Notes: generated from the letters alone by a model not told the origin. 14,689 nt of DNA from Streptomyces katrae (GCF_000966975.1 NZ_JZWV01000465.1:1-14689), one strand, 5' to 3'; positions 1 to 7,154 are shown, counted from the stretch's first letter. Translations and numbers: made by a program.

Positions 1-152
1 GCGCATGACCCGCCCCTGACCTGCCCCCGACCCGCCGCCACCCCTCCCCCCGGCCTTCCGCACAGCGACTGAATCCGGTCGTTTACACCCTCCTAACACC
101 TCCGTGACCTGCACCGCAGCAACTCGGAGGGACGCCGCCCTAAGATCTGCGC
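1..152. other. Left-edge non-coding stretch, C-rich
   Basis: I see no convincing gene here. The first 70 bases are C-rich, low-complexity sequence. One + frame is open from base 1 to a TGA at 70-72 and could be the last residues of a gene outside the window, but it is too short and too compositionally biased to call. The 3' part holds the likely promoter of the DUF402 gene, listed separately. Confidence 0.4.
141..146 (+). promoter_or_regulatory. TAAGAT -10 box, probable leaderless promoter of the DUF402 gene
   Basis: TAAGAT fits the TANNNT -10 consensus and ends 6 bases before the ATG at 153. This is the classic spacing for a leaderless transcript in actinobacteria. The nearest Shine-Dalgarno-like GGAGG (126-130) is 22 bases from the ATG, too far to serve it. 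I see no good -35 hexamer. Leaderless initiation is inferred from spacing only. Confidence 0.45.
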
Positions 153-872
153 ATGACAGGTACTTCCAGGCCCGGCGCCGGCGCGGCGGGTCCCGCCGCG
201 CCGGGCGGGACGCAGGGTGCGCACTGGGCACCCGGGGCGCAGATCCTCTGGCGCTACCGCGACCACGCCCCCGGACGGAAGGGGCCGGTCCACATCGCCC
301 GCCCGGTGACCGTCGTCCAGGACACCGACGAACTGCTCGCGGTGTGGATGGCGCCCGGCACCGAATGCGTCAAGCCCGTGCTCGCCGACGGCACCCCGGT
401 GCACGAGGAGCCCCTCGCCACCCGCTACACCGCGCCGCGCACCACCGTACGGGCGCACTGGTTCGGTGCCGGGGTGCTCAAGCTGGCCCGGCCCGCGGAG
501 CCCTGGTCGGTGTGGCTGTTCTGGGACCACGGCTGGCTGTTCAAGAACTGGTACGTGAACCTGGAGGAGCCGCGCACCCGCTGGTCGGGCGGCGTGGACT
601 CGGTGGACCACTTCCTCGACATCTCCGTCTACCCCGACCGCAGCTGGAAGTGGCGGGACGAGGACGAGTTCGCGCAGGCGCGGCGGATCGGGCTGATCGG
701 CGCCGAACAGGCCCGGCAGGTGGAGGAGGCGGGCCGCGCGGCACTGGAGGTCGTCAAGGCCTGGGGGCCGCCGTTCGGCGACGGCTGGGAGAACTGGAGG
801 CCCGATCCGGCCTGGGAAGTTCCGGTTCTACCCGAGGGCTGGGACCGAACCCCGGCGCATATGACGTCATGA
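153..872 (+). CDS. DUF402 / FomD-like domain protein
   Basis: This 239-residue protein resembles the DUF402 family, a compact beta-barrel fold that includes S. aureus Ntdp (nucleoside tri/diphosphatase) and the fosfomycin-pathway enzyme FomD. After a Gly/Ala/Pro-rich N-terminus of about 25 residues, the barrel region carries the family pattern of an aromatic-rich strand (FKNWYVNLEEP), then DISVYPD and the acidic WKWRDEDEF stretch. A helical segment and a Trp-rich tail follow. The acidic residues are those that bind divalent metal in characterised relatives, so nucleotide phosphate hydrolysis is plausible but not shown here; the true substrate is unknown. The ATG at 153 is chosen because a -10 box lies just upstream and the homologous part starts soon after. 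The gene appears monocistronic, with 252 bases to the next start. It has no signal peptide or membrane segment. Confidence 0.82.
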   Translation: MTGTSRPGAGAAGPAAPGGTQGAHWAPGAQILWRYRDHAPGRKGPVHIARPVTVVQDTDELLAVWMAPGTECVKPVLADGTPVHEEPLATRYTAPRTTVRAHWFGAGVLKLARPAEPWSVWLFWDHGWLFKNWYVNLEEPRTRWSGGVDSVDHFLDISVYPDRSWKWRDEDEFAQARRIGLIGAEQARQVEEAGRAALEVVKAWGPPFGDGWENWRPDPAWEVPVLPEGWDRTPAHMTS

Positions 873-877
873 GACCC

Positions 878-908
878 TTGATGCGCCCCCGGGGTTCAAA
901 CGTAGGAT
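878..908 (+). promoter_or_regulatory. Possible vegetative-type promoter upstream of the SpoIIE-like phosphatase
   Basis: TTGATG (878-883) and TAGGAT (903-908) match the Streptomyces housekeeping pattern TTGACN / TAGRRT with one mismatch in the -35 box. The spacing is 19, one base longer than the usual 16-18. It would leave a leader of about 210 bases before the GTG at 1125. The rest of this 252-base gap (873-1124) holds no gene. It contains only a short GGTATACC palindrome near 1060 and a G/C hairpin-capable run near 1030-1046. Confidence 0.3.
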
Positions 909-1124
909 CGTCCTCCGCCGGTCGTACGCGGGGGGCCCTCCTGGTCCCGCACCCGTAAATGACCTGCGGCGACCGGGACTTGACCGGAGGTCGACGCGGA
1001 AAGAAAGGTAACGAGCGGGACGCGGAATCCGGGGGTGGTGGTGCCCCCGCCGCTGAGCGGGTATACCGCGACTGACCGAGTTGAGTGCAGCGCACATCGA
1101 GCGCAAACGGACGGAATTCCACGC

Positions 1125-3194
1125 GTGACGGAGTACCCCACCTCCCAGGAGGGCCCGCAGCCCACCGTCGCCCCCGGCGGAGGTACGGACGAGCTCGGCC
1201 ACGGCAAGGCCCCCATCGCGGCCGCCGAGGCCGTACGCACGCATGCCGATTTCCCGCGGCCGCGCGGCACCGCGGGCGACGGCTCCTCCGGGCACGGCCC
1301 GGCGGACTCCGGCGACGGGGGCGCCCGGACCCGTGACGGCGAGGCCGCCCGCAACGCGGGCCGGACCGAGGACGCCCAGGGCCCGGCGGCCGGGACTCCG
1401 GCGATACCGGCCACCGCCACGGCGACGGCCACGGCGGCGGGCGGCCAGGGCAGCGGCCCCGCCGAGGCGGGCGTGGCCCGGCGCGAGGGCGACCGGCTGC
1501 GGTTCGTCGGCGCCGCCACGCGCCGGATCGCCCGCGGCATCGACCTCGACGAGATCGTGCTCGGCCTGTGCCGGGCGACCGTGCCCACCTTCTCCGACGC
1601 CATCCTCGTCTACCTGCGCGACCCGCTGCCCGTCGGCGACGAGCGGCCCGTCGGCCCGGTCGTTTTAAGGCTGCGCCGCACCGACCGGCTCCGGCCGATC
1701 GACGATCTGGGCCTGGCCGACGGCGGCGAGGGGTCCGGGGCCGCGGGGGGCGCCGGCGAACTCGACTTCAGCCAGCTGCCGCTGGTCGGCCCGCAGGGTG
1801 ACCTGCCCGCGGCGGAGCTGTGCGAGATCCGGCCCGGCGGTGCCCTCGCCGAGGTGCTGCGCGGTGTCCGGCCCGTGTTCGGGTCGGCTCCCGGCGCCCG
1901 GGACGCGCTGCCCGAACTGCTGGGCTCCGACCACCCGGTGCCGCGCGGGCAGCGGGCCATCCTGGCCCCGCTGCGCGGCCGCCGCCGCGTGATCGGCGCG
2001 GCGGTGTTCCTGCGCACCCCGGACCGGGACTCCTTCGAGACCAACGACCTGCTCGTCGCCGCCCAGCTGGCCACGCACACCGCGCTCGGCATCGACAAGG
2101 CCGTGCTCTACGGCCGCGAGGCCTACATCGCCGACGAACTCCAGCGCACGATGCTGCCCGACGGGCTGCCCCAGCCCACCGGGGTGCGGCTCGCCTCGCG
2201 CTACCTGCCCGCCGCCGAGACGGCCCGGGTGGGCGGCGACTGGTACGACGCCATACCGCTGCCCGGCAGCCGGGTCGCCCTGGTCGTCGGCGACGTCATG
2301 GGCCACTCCATGACCTCCGCCGCGATCATGGGCCAGCTGCGCACCACCGCGCAGACCCTGGCCCAGCTGGACCTGCCGCCGGCCGAGGTGCTGCACCACC
2401 TGGACGAGCAGGCCCAGCGGCTCGGCTCCGACCGGATGGCCACCTGCCTGTACGCGGTCTACGACCCGGTCTCGCACCGGATCACGATCGCCAACGCCGG
2501 CCACCCGCCTCCGGTCCTGCTGCACCTGGGCGGCCGCGCCGAGGTGCTGCGGGTCCCGCCGGGCGCCCCGATCGGGGTCGGCGGGGTGGACTTCGAGGCC
2601 GTGGAGCTGGACGCCCCGGCCGGGGCCACGCTGCTGCTGTACACCGACGGGCTGGTGGAGTCCCGGCTGCGGGACGTGTGGACGGGCATCGACCAGCTGC
2701 GCGAACGGCTCGCCACCACCGCGCAGCTGACCGGGCTGGACCACTCGCCTCCGCTGGAGGCCCTCTGCGACGACGTGCTGGACATGCTCGGCCCGGGCGA
2801 CCGGGACGACGACATCGCCCTGCTCGCGGCCCGCTTCGAGGGGATCGCGCCCAGCGACGTGGCGTACTGGTTCCTCGACCCGGAGGAGACCGCTCCGGGC
2901 CGGGCCCGCCGGTTCGCCCGGCGCGCCCTGGCCCGCTGGGGCCTGGAGGAGCTGAGCGATTCACTGGAGCTGCTGGTCAGCGAGGTGGTCACCAACGCCG
3001 TCCGGTACGCCGAGCGGCCCGTGACCCTGCGCCTGCTGCGCACGGACGTACTGCGCTGCACGTACTGCGCTGCGAGGTCGGCGACGACTCCCCGCAACTG
3101 CCCCGCCAGCGCCGGGCGCGGGAGACCGACGAGGGCGGGCGCGGCCTGTTCCTGGTCAACCGCCTGGCGCGGCGCTGGGGCGCGACCCGGCTGA
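1125..3194 (+). CDS. SpoIIE-family PP2C phosphatase with GAF domain and frameshift-truncated ATPase domain
   Basis: This is a cytoplasmic Ser/Thr phosphatase of the RsbU/SpoIIE type, which in actinobacteria acts on anti-anti-sigma (STAS) partners. From the GTG at 1125 the order is: a disordered Ala/Gly/Pro-rich N-terminus (1-120), a GAF-like sensor (about 125-325) and a PP2C domain (about 340-570). The PP2C metal ligands are visible: GGDWYD (370-375), GDVMGH (389-394), NAGHPP (457-462), YTDG (506-509) and DRDDD (559-563). An HATPase_c domain like those of RsbW/SpoIIAB begins at about 595, and its N-box runs from E620 to N624. After C645 an exact 14-bp tandem duplication shifts the frame, so the product ends at 689 residues with an unrelated tail. 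Removing one copy gives 704 residues with an intact ATPase end. An upstream in-frame GTG at 1035 is possible but adds residues that do not look like the family. The role of this particular protein is unknown. Confidence 0.85.
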   Translation: MTEYPTSQEGPQPTVAPGGGTDELGHGKAPIAAAEAVRTHADFPRPRGTAGDGSSGHGPADSGDGGARTRDGEAARNAGRTEDAQGPAAGTPAIPATATATATAAGGQGSGPAEAGVARREGDRLRFVGAATRRIARGIDLDEIVLGLCRATVPTFSDAILVYLRDPLPVGDERPVGPVVLRLRRTDRLRPIDDLGLADGGEGSGAAGGAGELDFSQLPLVGPQGDLPAAELCEIRPGGALAEVLRGVRPVFGSAPGARDALPELLGSDHPVPRGQRAILAPLRGRRRVIGAAVFLRTPDRDSFETNDLLVAAQLATHTALGIDKAVLYGREAYIADELQRTMLPDGLPQPTGVRLASRYLPAAETARVGGDWYDAIPLPGSRVALVVGDVMGHSMTSAAIMGQLRTTAQTLAQLDLPPAEVLHHLDEQAQRLGSDRMATCLYAVYDPVSHRITIANAGHPPPVLLHLGGRAEVLRVPPGAPIGVGGVDFEAVELDAPAGATLLLYTDGLVESRLRDVWTGIDQLRERLATTAQLTGLDHSPPLEALCDDVLDMLGPGDRDDDIALLAARFEGIAPSDVAYWFLDPEETAPGRARRFARRALARWGLEELSDSLELLVSEVVTNAVRYAERPVTLRLLRTDVLRCTYCAARSATTPRNCPASAGRGRPTRAGAACSWSTAWRGAGARPG
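3046..3073 (+). repeat. 14-bp perfect tandem duplication that frameshifts the SpoIIE-like gene
   Basis: ACGTACTGCGCTGC occurs twice with no gap (3046-3059 and 3060-3073). The identity stops exactly at both ends. The insertion is +2 modulo 3, and deleting one copy joins LRTDVLRC directly to EVGDDSP, the expected ATPase sequence. It is therefore almost certainly a duplication of one ancestral copy, real or introduced during assembly. Confidence 0.95.
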
Positions 3195-3253
3195 GCAGCG
3201 GCAAGGTGGTCTGGTTCGAGCTGTCGCTGCCGGCGGCGCACGACCGGCGCTGA
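3074..3253 (+). other. Displaced 3' coding end of the HATPase_c domain (out of frame)
   Basis: This stretch encodes, in the frame +1 to the upstream ORF, EVGDDSPQLP, then ETDEGGRGLFLVNRLARRWG and KVVWFELSLP, ending in TGA at 3251-3253. It holds the ATP-binding GDD and GGRGL boxes of the anti-sigma-type kinase fold. It has no start codon or ribosome binding site of its own, so without a frame correction it is not expected to be made. Confidence 0.85.
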
Positions 3254-3270
3254 TCGCCGTACAGGACGAG

Positions 3271-3316
3271 GAACACCGCCGCCCCGCAGCCGGAAGGCTG
3301 CGGGGCGGCGGTGTTC
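3271..3316. terminator. Bidirectional terminator: 21-bp perfect stem with GGAA loop
   Basis: Bases 3271-3291 and 3296-3316 are perfect reverse complements around a GGAA tetraloop (3292-3295), a GNRA-type loop that stabilises RNA hairpins. It sits exactly between the convergent phosphatase gene and the PBP gene, ending 12 bases before the PBP stop codon. It lacks a long U-tract, which is common in Streptomyces. It should work from both sides. Confidence 0.88.
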
Positions 3317-3328
3317 TCGTACTCCTGC

Positions 3329-5629
3329 CTACTGCTGGGGCGCCTCGGGGAACAGGGGCGGCGGCGTCGGCTTCTTCGTCGGCGGCTGCGGGTCACCCGT
3401 CGGGGGTGTCGGGTTCTTCGTCGGCGGGGTCGGGTTCTTCGTCGACGAGGTCGGGTCCGGCTTGCCGGTACCGCTGCCCGAGGGGTCCGGGCTGCCCGTG
3501 GGGCGGGTGCCGGAGCTGGACGGCGTCGGGCTGACGGAGCCGGTCGGGCCGGTGGACGGGACCGCGGTGCGGGTCGGGCCGACCGGGGTGCCCATGTTCG
3601 CGTCCGACAGGTCGAACTCGCCCGTCTTGACGCCCGAGAGCACGGCGGTGGTGTACGCCTGCCAGATCTGGGCGGGGAAGCTGGAACCACCCGCGCGGCC
3701 CTTGCCGGCCGTACCGGTCAGGGTGACCTGGGCGTGCGAGTTCGGGTCCTCACCGAACATGGCGACGACGGTGACGAGCTCCGGGGTGTAGCCGGTGAAC
3801 CAGGCGGCCACGTTGGACTCGGTGGTACCGGTCTTGCCGGCGGCCTGGTAGGCGTCGCTGCGCACGGCCTTGCCGGAACCGTCCTGGACCACGCCGGTCA
3901 GGACCTTGGTGACGGTGTCCGCGGTCTCGCGCTTGATGACCTGGGCGCCGAAGGGGCTGAGCGGCTTGTGGTCGGCGTCCACGTGCTCGGCGCTCTTGAC
4001 GATGGTCGGGGTGACCTTCTTGCCGTGGTTTCCGAAGGTGGCGTAGACCCCGGCCATCTCCACGGTGTTGGCGCTCATCGTGCCGAGCGACATGGCGGGC
4101 TTGTCGGCGGGCCAGCCGTCGCGGTCCTTCATGCCGAGGGCGATGGCGGTCTTCTTCACCTCCTGCGGCTTGGCGTCCACGATCATCTGGGCGTACACGG
4201 AGTTCACGGAGGAGTTGGTGGCCTCCTGGACCGTGAGCATCGGGTCGCCGTAGTTGATGTCGTCCTGGTTCTGCGGGGCGAAGGGAGTGTCGCTGCCGAC
4301 CACGGGGCGCTTGCTGGTGCCGTCGTAGAGGGCGTTCGGGGTGATCGGGCGGCCGTCCTGGGTCTTCGCCCCGGTCTCCAGGGCGGTGGCCAGCACGATC
4401 GGCTTGAAGGTGGAGCCCGGCTGGTAGTCGGTGCGCAGGGCGTTGCTCTCGGCCTTCTCGGCCAGGCCCACGCCGCCGTACATGGCGACGATGTTCCCGG
4501 TCTTGGCGTCCACGGAGGTGGCGCCGGCCTGGACGCTCTGGTCCTGCGGACGGTCCTTGACGTCCTTGCGGTCGAGCTTGGACTCCAGCTCGTCCTGGAC
4601 GGCCTTCTCCAGCGCCGCCTGCTTCTTCTTGTCGATGTTGAGGGTGATCGTCCAGCCGCCGGCCGCGATGTCGGCCTCCTTGACGCCCTGGCGGCTCAGC
4701 TCCTGCTTGGCGGCCTGGATCAGGTAGCCCTTCTGGCCGTCCATGCCCGGCTGCGGCTTGGGCTTGATGGGCTCCGGAAGGTGCAGGGTGTCGCGCTTGG
4801 CCTTGTCCAGCTTGCCCATCTCGACCATGTTGTCGAGGACGGCGTTGAAGCGGATGGTGACCAGCCGCCGGCCGTTGGGGCCCGCCGTCGCCAGGTCGTA
4901 CTGGCTGGGCGCCTGGATCACCGAGGCCAGGTAGGCGCCCTGCTCCAGGGTCAGCTTGTCGGAGTCCACGCCGTAGTAGGCCTGGGCCGCGGCCTGGATG
5001 CCGTAGGCGTTGCGGCCGTAGAAGTTGGTGTTCAGGTAGCCGGCGAGGATGTCGTCCTTCTCCATGCGCTGGTCGACCTTGAGGGAGATCACCATCTCGC
5101 GGAGCTTGCGGGTCGCCGACTGGTCCTGGGTCAGGTAGTAGTTCTTGACGTACTGCTGGGTGATCGTCGAACCGCCGGCCGTGCCCTTGCCGCGCAGGGT
5201 GTTGAAGGCGCCGCGGGCGATGCCCACGAAGTCGACACCGCGGTCCTTGTAGAAGGTCTTGTTCTCGATCGCGATGAAGGCCGTCCGCACGTCCTCGGGG
5301 ATCTTGTCGATCGAGACGATCTCGCGGTTCATCTTGCCGGTGCGGGTCATGACCGACCCGTCGGCCCACTTGAACGTGTTGCTCTGCAGGACCGCCGTCT
5401 TGTTGGGGTCGGTCGGCTCGTCCACGGAGAAGTAGAGGGCGAAGGCTCCGGCTATGAGGAGCAGGATCCCGCCGAGGAAGGTCCCGAGGATCGTCTTCCA
5501 GTTCAGGAAGCGACGTATGCCGCTGCGCTTCTTCCCGGTCGGCTTGCCCGCACGCCCGGCGGCGCGCCCGGTCGGCGCCTTCCGCCCTCCGCGCTGCTGC
5601 TGCGCCCGTCGCGCATCTGCTCGGCCCAT
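3329..5629 (-). CDS. Class A penicillin-binding protein (bifunctional transglycosylase/transpeptidase)
   Basis: This 766-residue membrane-anchored enzyme polymerises and cross-links peptidoglycan. A basic cytoplasmic N-terminus precedes one membrane segment (about 46-69). The GT51 glycosyltransferase domain (about 85-260) shows IENKTFYKDRG with catalytic E122, GGSTITQQ (152-159), RKLRE (174-178), YLN (198-200) and LEQGAYLASVIQAPS. The transpeptidase domain (about 365-665) has the triad motifs STFK (nucleophile S406, K409), SVN (474-476) and KTG (599-601). The tail after about 685 is Pro/Thr/Ser-rich with KNPTPPT repeats and no PASTA domain, typical of actinobacterial class A PBPs. The first GT motif has Asn after the Glu and lacks the usual His, which is also common in actinobacteria. 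The ATG at 5629 has a GGGAG just upstream. The gene converges on the phosphatase gene and diverges from the SPFH operon. Confidence 0.93.
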   Translation of the reverse strand: MGRADARRAQQQRGGRKAPTGRAAGRAGKPTGKKRSGIRRFLNWKTILGTFLGGILLLIAGAFALYFSVDEPTDPNKTAVLQSNTFKWADGSVMTRTGKMNREIVSIDKIPEDVRTAFIAIENKTFYKDRGVDFVGIARGAFNTLRGKGTAGGSTITQQYVKNYYLTQDQSATRKLREMVISLKVDQRMEKDDILAGYLNTNFYGRNAYGIQAAAQAYYGVDSDKLTLEQGAYLASVIQAPSQYDLATAGPNGRRLVTIRFNAVLDNMVEMGKLDKAKRDTLHLPEPIKPKPQPGMDGQKGYLIQAAKQELSRQGVKEADIAAGGWTITLNIDKKKQAALEKAVQDELESKLDRKDVKDRPQDQSVQAGATSVDAKTGNIVAMYGGVGLAEKAESNALRTDYQPGSTFKPIVLATALETGAKTQDGRPITPNALYDGTSKRPVVGSDTPFAPQNQDDINYGDPMLTVQEATNSSVNSVYAQMIVDAKPQEVKKTAIALGMKDRDGWPADKPAMSLGTMSANTVEMAGVYATFGNHGKKVTPTIVKSAEHVDADHKPLSPFGAQVIKRETADTVTKVLTGVVQDGSGKAVRSDAYQAAGKTGTTESNVAAWFTGYTPELVTVVAMFGEDPNSHAQVTLTGTAGKGRAGGSSFPAQIWQAYTTAVLSGVKTGEFDLSDANMGTPVGPTRTAVPSTGPTGSVSPTPSSSGTRPTGSPDPSGSGTGKPDPTSSTKNPTPPTKNPTPPTGDPQPPTKKPTPPPLFPEAPQQ

Positions 5630-5699
5630 CGCTCCCGCTCCGCTCGATTACCCCCCCGACGTCAGCTCAGAAAACTAACACCGCAGGCTGTGACAAAGG

Positions 5700-5727
5700 T
5701 TGACTAACCCTGATCAATACCGGTCAA
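5700..5727. promoter_or_regulatory. Dyad TTGAC-N6-TGATCA-N6-GTCAA, possible operator
   Basis: The outer arms (5700-5704 and 5723-5727) and the central palindrome (5711-5716) share one axis of symmetry between 5713 and 5714. The 6-base spacers are not complementary, so this looks like a protein-binding dyad rather than an RNA hairpin. It lies about 70 bases upstream of the PBP start codon. The protein that would bind it is unknown. Confidence 0.35.
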
Positions 5728-5801
5728 TTCGGACGTGAGAATCAGCACCCACTCCAATGGAACCGACGCTCACGATGCCGGATGGGTTGCGGTCATCGCA
5801 A

Positions 5802-5817
5802 AAAGTGATATCACTTT
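5802..5817. promoter_or_regulatory. 16-bp perfect palindrome AAAGTGATATCACTTT, candidate operator of the SPFH-RHH operon
   Basis: Both halves are exact reverse complements with no loop, which favours a dimeric DNA-binding protein over an RNA hairpin. The palindrome lies 55 bases before the SPFH start. A TTGCGG / TATCAC hexamer pair (5787-5792 and 5809-5814, 16 apart) would place it inside the promoter. The second gene of the operon encodes a ribbon-helix-helix protein, a class that binds short palindromes and often autoregulates. That link is an inference. Confidence 0.5.
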
Positions 5818-5872
5818 GCTAGGCGATCCGGTCGACCCGGACCGGACGCGACGGACCAAACGGGGGTAATCC

Positions 5873-6793
5873 ATGACAGTCGCAGGATCGACCGAACAAG
5901 CGGCAGACGTACGGGAGTTCGCGGCGCGCAGTGTCGGCGGCGGGCTCGCGCTGCTGTCGGGGCTGGTGGGGATGGTGCTCGGGGCGGGCCTGATCTTCCT
6001 CGGCGCCTCGATGGCCGCGACGGCGACGAAGGCGACCCTGATCCCCCTCGGCGTCCTCGTGGTGCTCGCCTCGGTGATGGCCATGAGCGGGCTGAACACC
6101 GTGGCCCCGGGCGAGGCCCGCGTGGTCCAGCTGTTCGGCCGCTACCGGGGGACGATCCGTACGGACGGACTGCGCTGGGTCAACCCGCTGACCTCGCGGG
6201 AGAAGATCTCCACCCGGGTCCGCAACCACGAGACGGCCGTACTGAAGGTCAACGACGCCTACGGCAACCCCATCGAACTGGCGGCGGTCGTGGTGTGGCG
6301 GGTCGCCGACACCGCGCGGGCCGTCTTCGAGGTCGAGGACTTCACCGAGTTCGTCGAGACGCAGACCGAGGCCGCCGTCCGGCACATCGCGATCGAGTAC
6401 CCCTACGACGCGCACGAGGAGGGCGGGCTCTCGCTGCGCGGCAACGCCGAGGAGATCACCGAGAAGCTCGCGGCCGAGCTGGCCACCCGGGTCGAGGCGG
6501 CGGGCGTCGAGATCATCGAGTCCCGCTTCACCCACCTCGCGTACGCTCCGGAGATCGCCTCCGCGATGCTCCAGCGCCAGCAGGCCGGTGCGGTCGTGGC
6601 GGCGCGCAAGCAGATCGTCGAGGGTGCGGTGGGCATGGTGGAGCTCGCGCTGACCCGGCTGGCCGAGGAGGAGATCGTGGACCTGGACCTGGACCCGGAG
6701 CGGAAGGCCTCCATGGTCTCCAACCTGATGGTGGTCCTGTGCGGCGACCGCGCGGCCACCCCGGTCATCAACACGGGCACCCTTTACCAGTGA
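5873..6793 (+). CDS. SPFH / band-7 domain membrane protein
   Basis: This 306-residue protein has two hydrophobic segments (about 22-46 and 54-74) followed by an SPFH (stomatin/prohibitin/flotillin) domain. The domain opens at NTVAPGEARVVQLFGRYRGT (75-94) and runs through the QTEAAVRHIAIEYPYD region (164-179) to about 270. A helical oligomerisation part with the QRQQAGAVVAARKQIVEGAV stretch (234-253) follows. SPFH proteins form large oligomeric scaffolds on the inner membrane and organise membrane microdomains or proteases. No specific partner is known for this one. The NfeD-type neighbour often found next to bacterial SPFH genes is absent; instead the stop codon overlaps the GTG of an RHH gene. 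The ATG at 5873 has GGGGG 6 bases upstream. The gene is preceded by the 16-bp palindrome. Confidence 0.9.
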   Translation: MTVAGSTEQAADVREFAARSVGGGLALLSGLVGMVLGAGLIFLGASMAATATKATLIPLGVLVVLASVMAMSGLNTVAPGEARVVQLFGRYRGTIRTDGLRWVNPLTSREKISTRVRNHETAVLKVNDAYGNPIELAAVVVWRVADTARAVFEVEDFTEFVETQTEAAVRHIAIEYPYDAHEEGGLSLRGNAEEITEKLAAELATRVEAAGVEIIESRFTHLAYAPEIASAMLQRQQAGAVVAARKQIVEGAVGMVELALTRLAEEEIVDLDLDPERKASMVSNLMVVLCGDRAATPVINTGTLYQ

Positions 6794-7047
6794 CCTCCAC
6801 GGGCGACCGGGACCCGTCCGAGCCCAGGCCCGCCCGGGCCGGACGGGAGCCGCGCAAGCAGGTGCTGCTGCGGCTCGACCCGCAGGTGTACGACGCCCTC
6901 GCGCGCTGGGCCGGCGAGGAGCTGCGCAGCGCGAACGCGCAGATCGAGTTCCTGCTGCGCCGGGCCCTGTCCGAAGCGGGCCGCCTCCCCGGCGGCGCCG
7001 CCCCGATCCCGCCCCGCGGCCGGCCCCGCACCGGCCGGGACACCTGA
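6790..7047 (+). CDS. Small ribbon-helix-helix (Arc-type) DNA-binding protein
   Basis: This 85-residue protein starts at a GTG that overlaps the SPFH stop codon (GTGA), so translation is almost certainly coupled. After a charged, disordered N-terminus comes a short strand KQVLLRL (23-29), helix A from about 31 to 44 (PQVYDALARWAGEE) and helix B from about 48 to 63 (ANAQIEFLLRRALSEA). This is the Arc/MetJ fold, in which two chains form an intertwined sheet that reads the major groove. The C-terminal 20 residues are Pro/Arg/Gly-rich and probably disordered. Its likely job is autoregulation of this operon through the palindrome at 5802-5817. A toxin-antitoxin role is conceivable, since many RHH proteins are antitoxins, but no toxin-like partner is present. 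A 12-bp hairpin follows. Confidence 0.8.
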   Translation: MTSTGDRDPSEPRPARAGREPRKQVLLRLDPQVYDALARWAGEELRSANAQIEFLLRRALSEAGRLPGGAAPIPPRGRPRTGRDT

Positions 7048-7075
7048 CCGCCACCGCCCCGCCACACCCCGGCCC

Positions 7076-7104
7076 CGCCCGGGCGCGACCACCGCGCCCG
7101 GGCG
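7076..7104 (+). terminator. Hairpin terminator after the SPFH-RHH operon
   Basis: Bases 7076-7087 pair perfectly with 7093-7104 (12 bp, all G/C) around a 5-base ACCAC loop. A short CTTTCC follows. It starts 29 bases after the RHH stop codon and separates that operon from the PadR operon. Confidence 0.8.
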
Positions 7105-7154
7105 CTTTCCGTCCGCCATCGCTCCCACCTGGGAAAACCCACCATCCCCTCGAT

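Larger units (their letters stand above)
5630..5872. promoter_or_regulatory. Divergent control region between the PBP and SPFH genes
   Basis: This 243-base gap is markedly more AT-rich than its surroundings and must contain both divergent promoters. Besides the two dyads listed separately, a 7-bp inverted repeat (5827-5833 with 5840-5846) lies in the SPFH leader, and GGGGG at 5862-5866 is the likely SPFH ribosome binding site, 6 bases from the ATG. On the - strand, TTGTCA (5696-5691) is a possible -35 for the PBP gene, but no -10 box lies at normal spacing. I see no small gene here. Confidence 0.5.

Noticed and set aside
104..958. An alternative + frame overlapping the DUF402 gene
   Set aside because: It is Arg/Gly-rich with no family features. 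The frame starting at 153 carries the DUF402 motifs and has the -10 box.
1035..1124. Earlier GTG start for the SpoIIE-like gene
   Set aside because: The extra 30 residues read like translated leader sequence. The VTEYPTSQEGPQP start at 1125 fits what I remember of related proteins. It cannot be fully excluded.
1665..2744. A 359-codon - strand frame inside the phosphatase gene
   Set aside because: It overlaps the well-supported PP2C domain and has a biased, featureless sequence.
3360..3460. Short direct repeats (GTCGGGTTCTTCGTCG units) as a possible repeat array or CRISPR
   Set aside because: They are in-frame codons for the KNPTPPT repeats of the PBP tail, not an array with spacers.
3311..5707. 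A 798-codon open frame on the + strand, antisense to the PBP gene
   Set aside because: It is a shadow of the PBP codons in high-GC DNA: low-complexity Gly/Val/Leu/Arg protein, no family resemblance, no promoter or ribosome binding site. The - strand frame has all the PBP motifs.
6790..7047. The SPFH-RHH pair as a toxin-antitoxin system
   Set aside because: The RHH protein could be an antitoxin by fold, but SPFH proteins are not known toxins and the gene order and sizes do not fit a typical pair.
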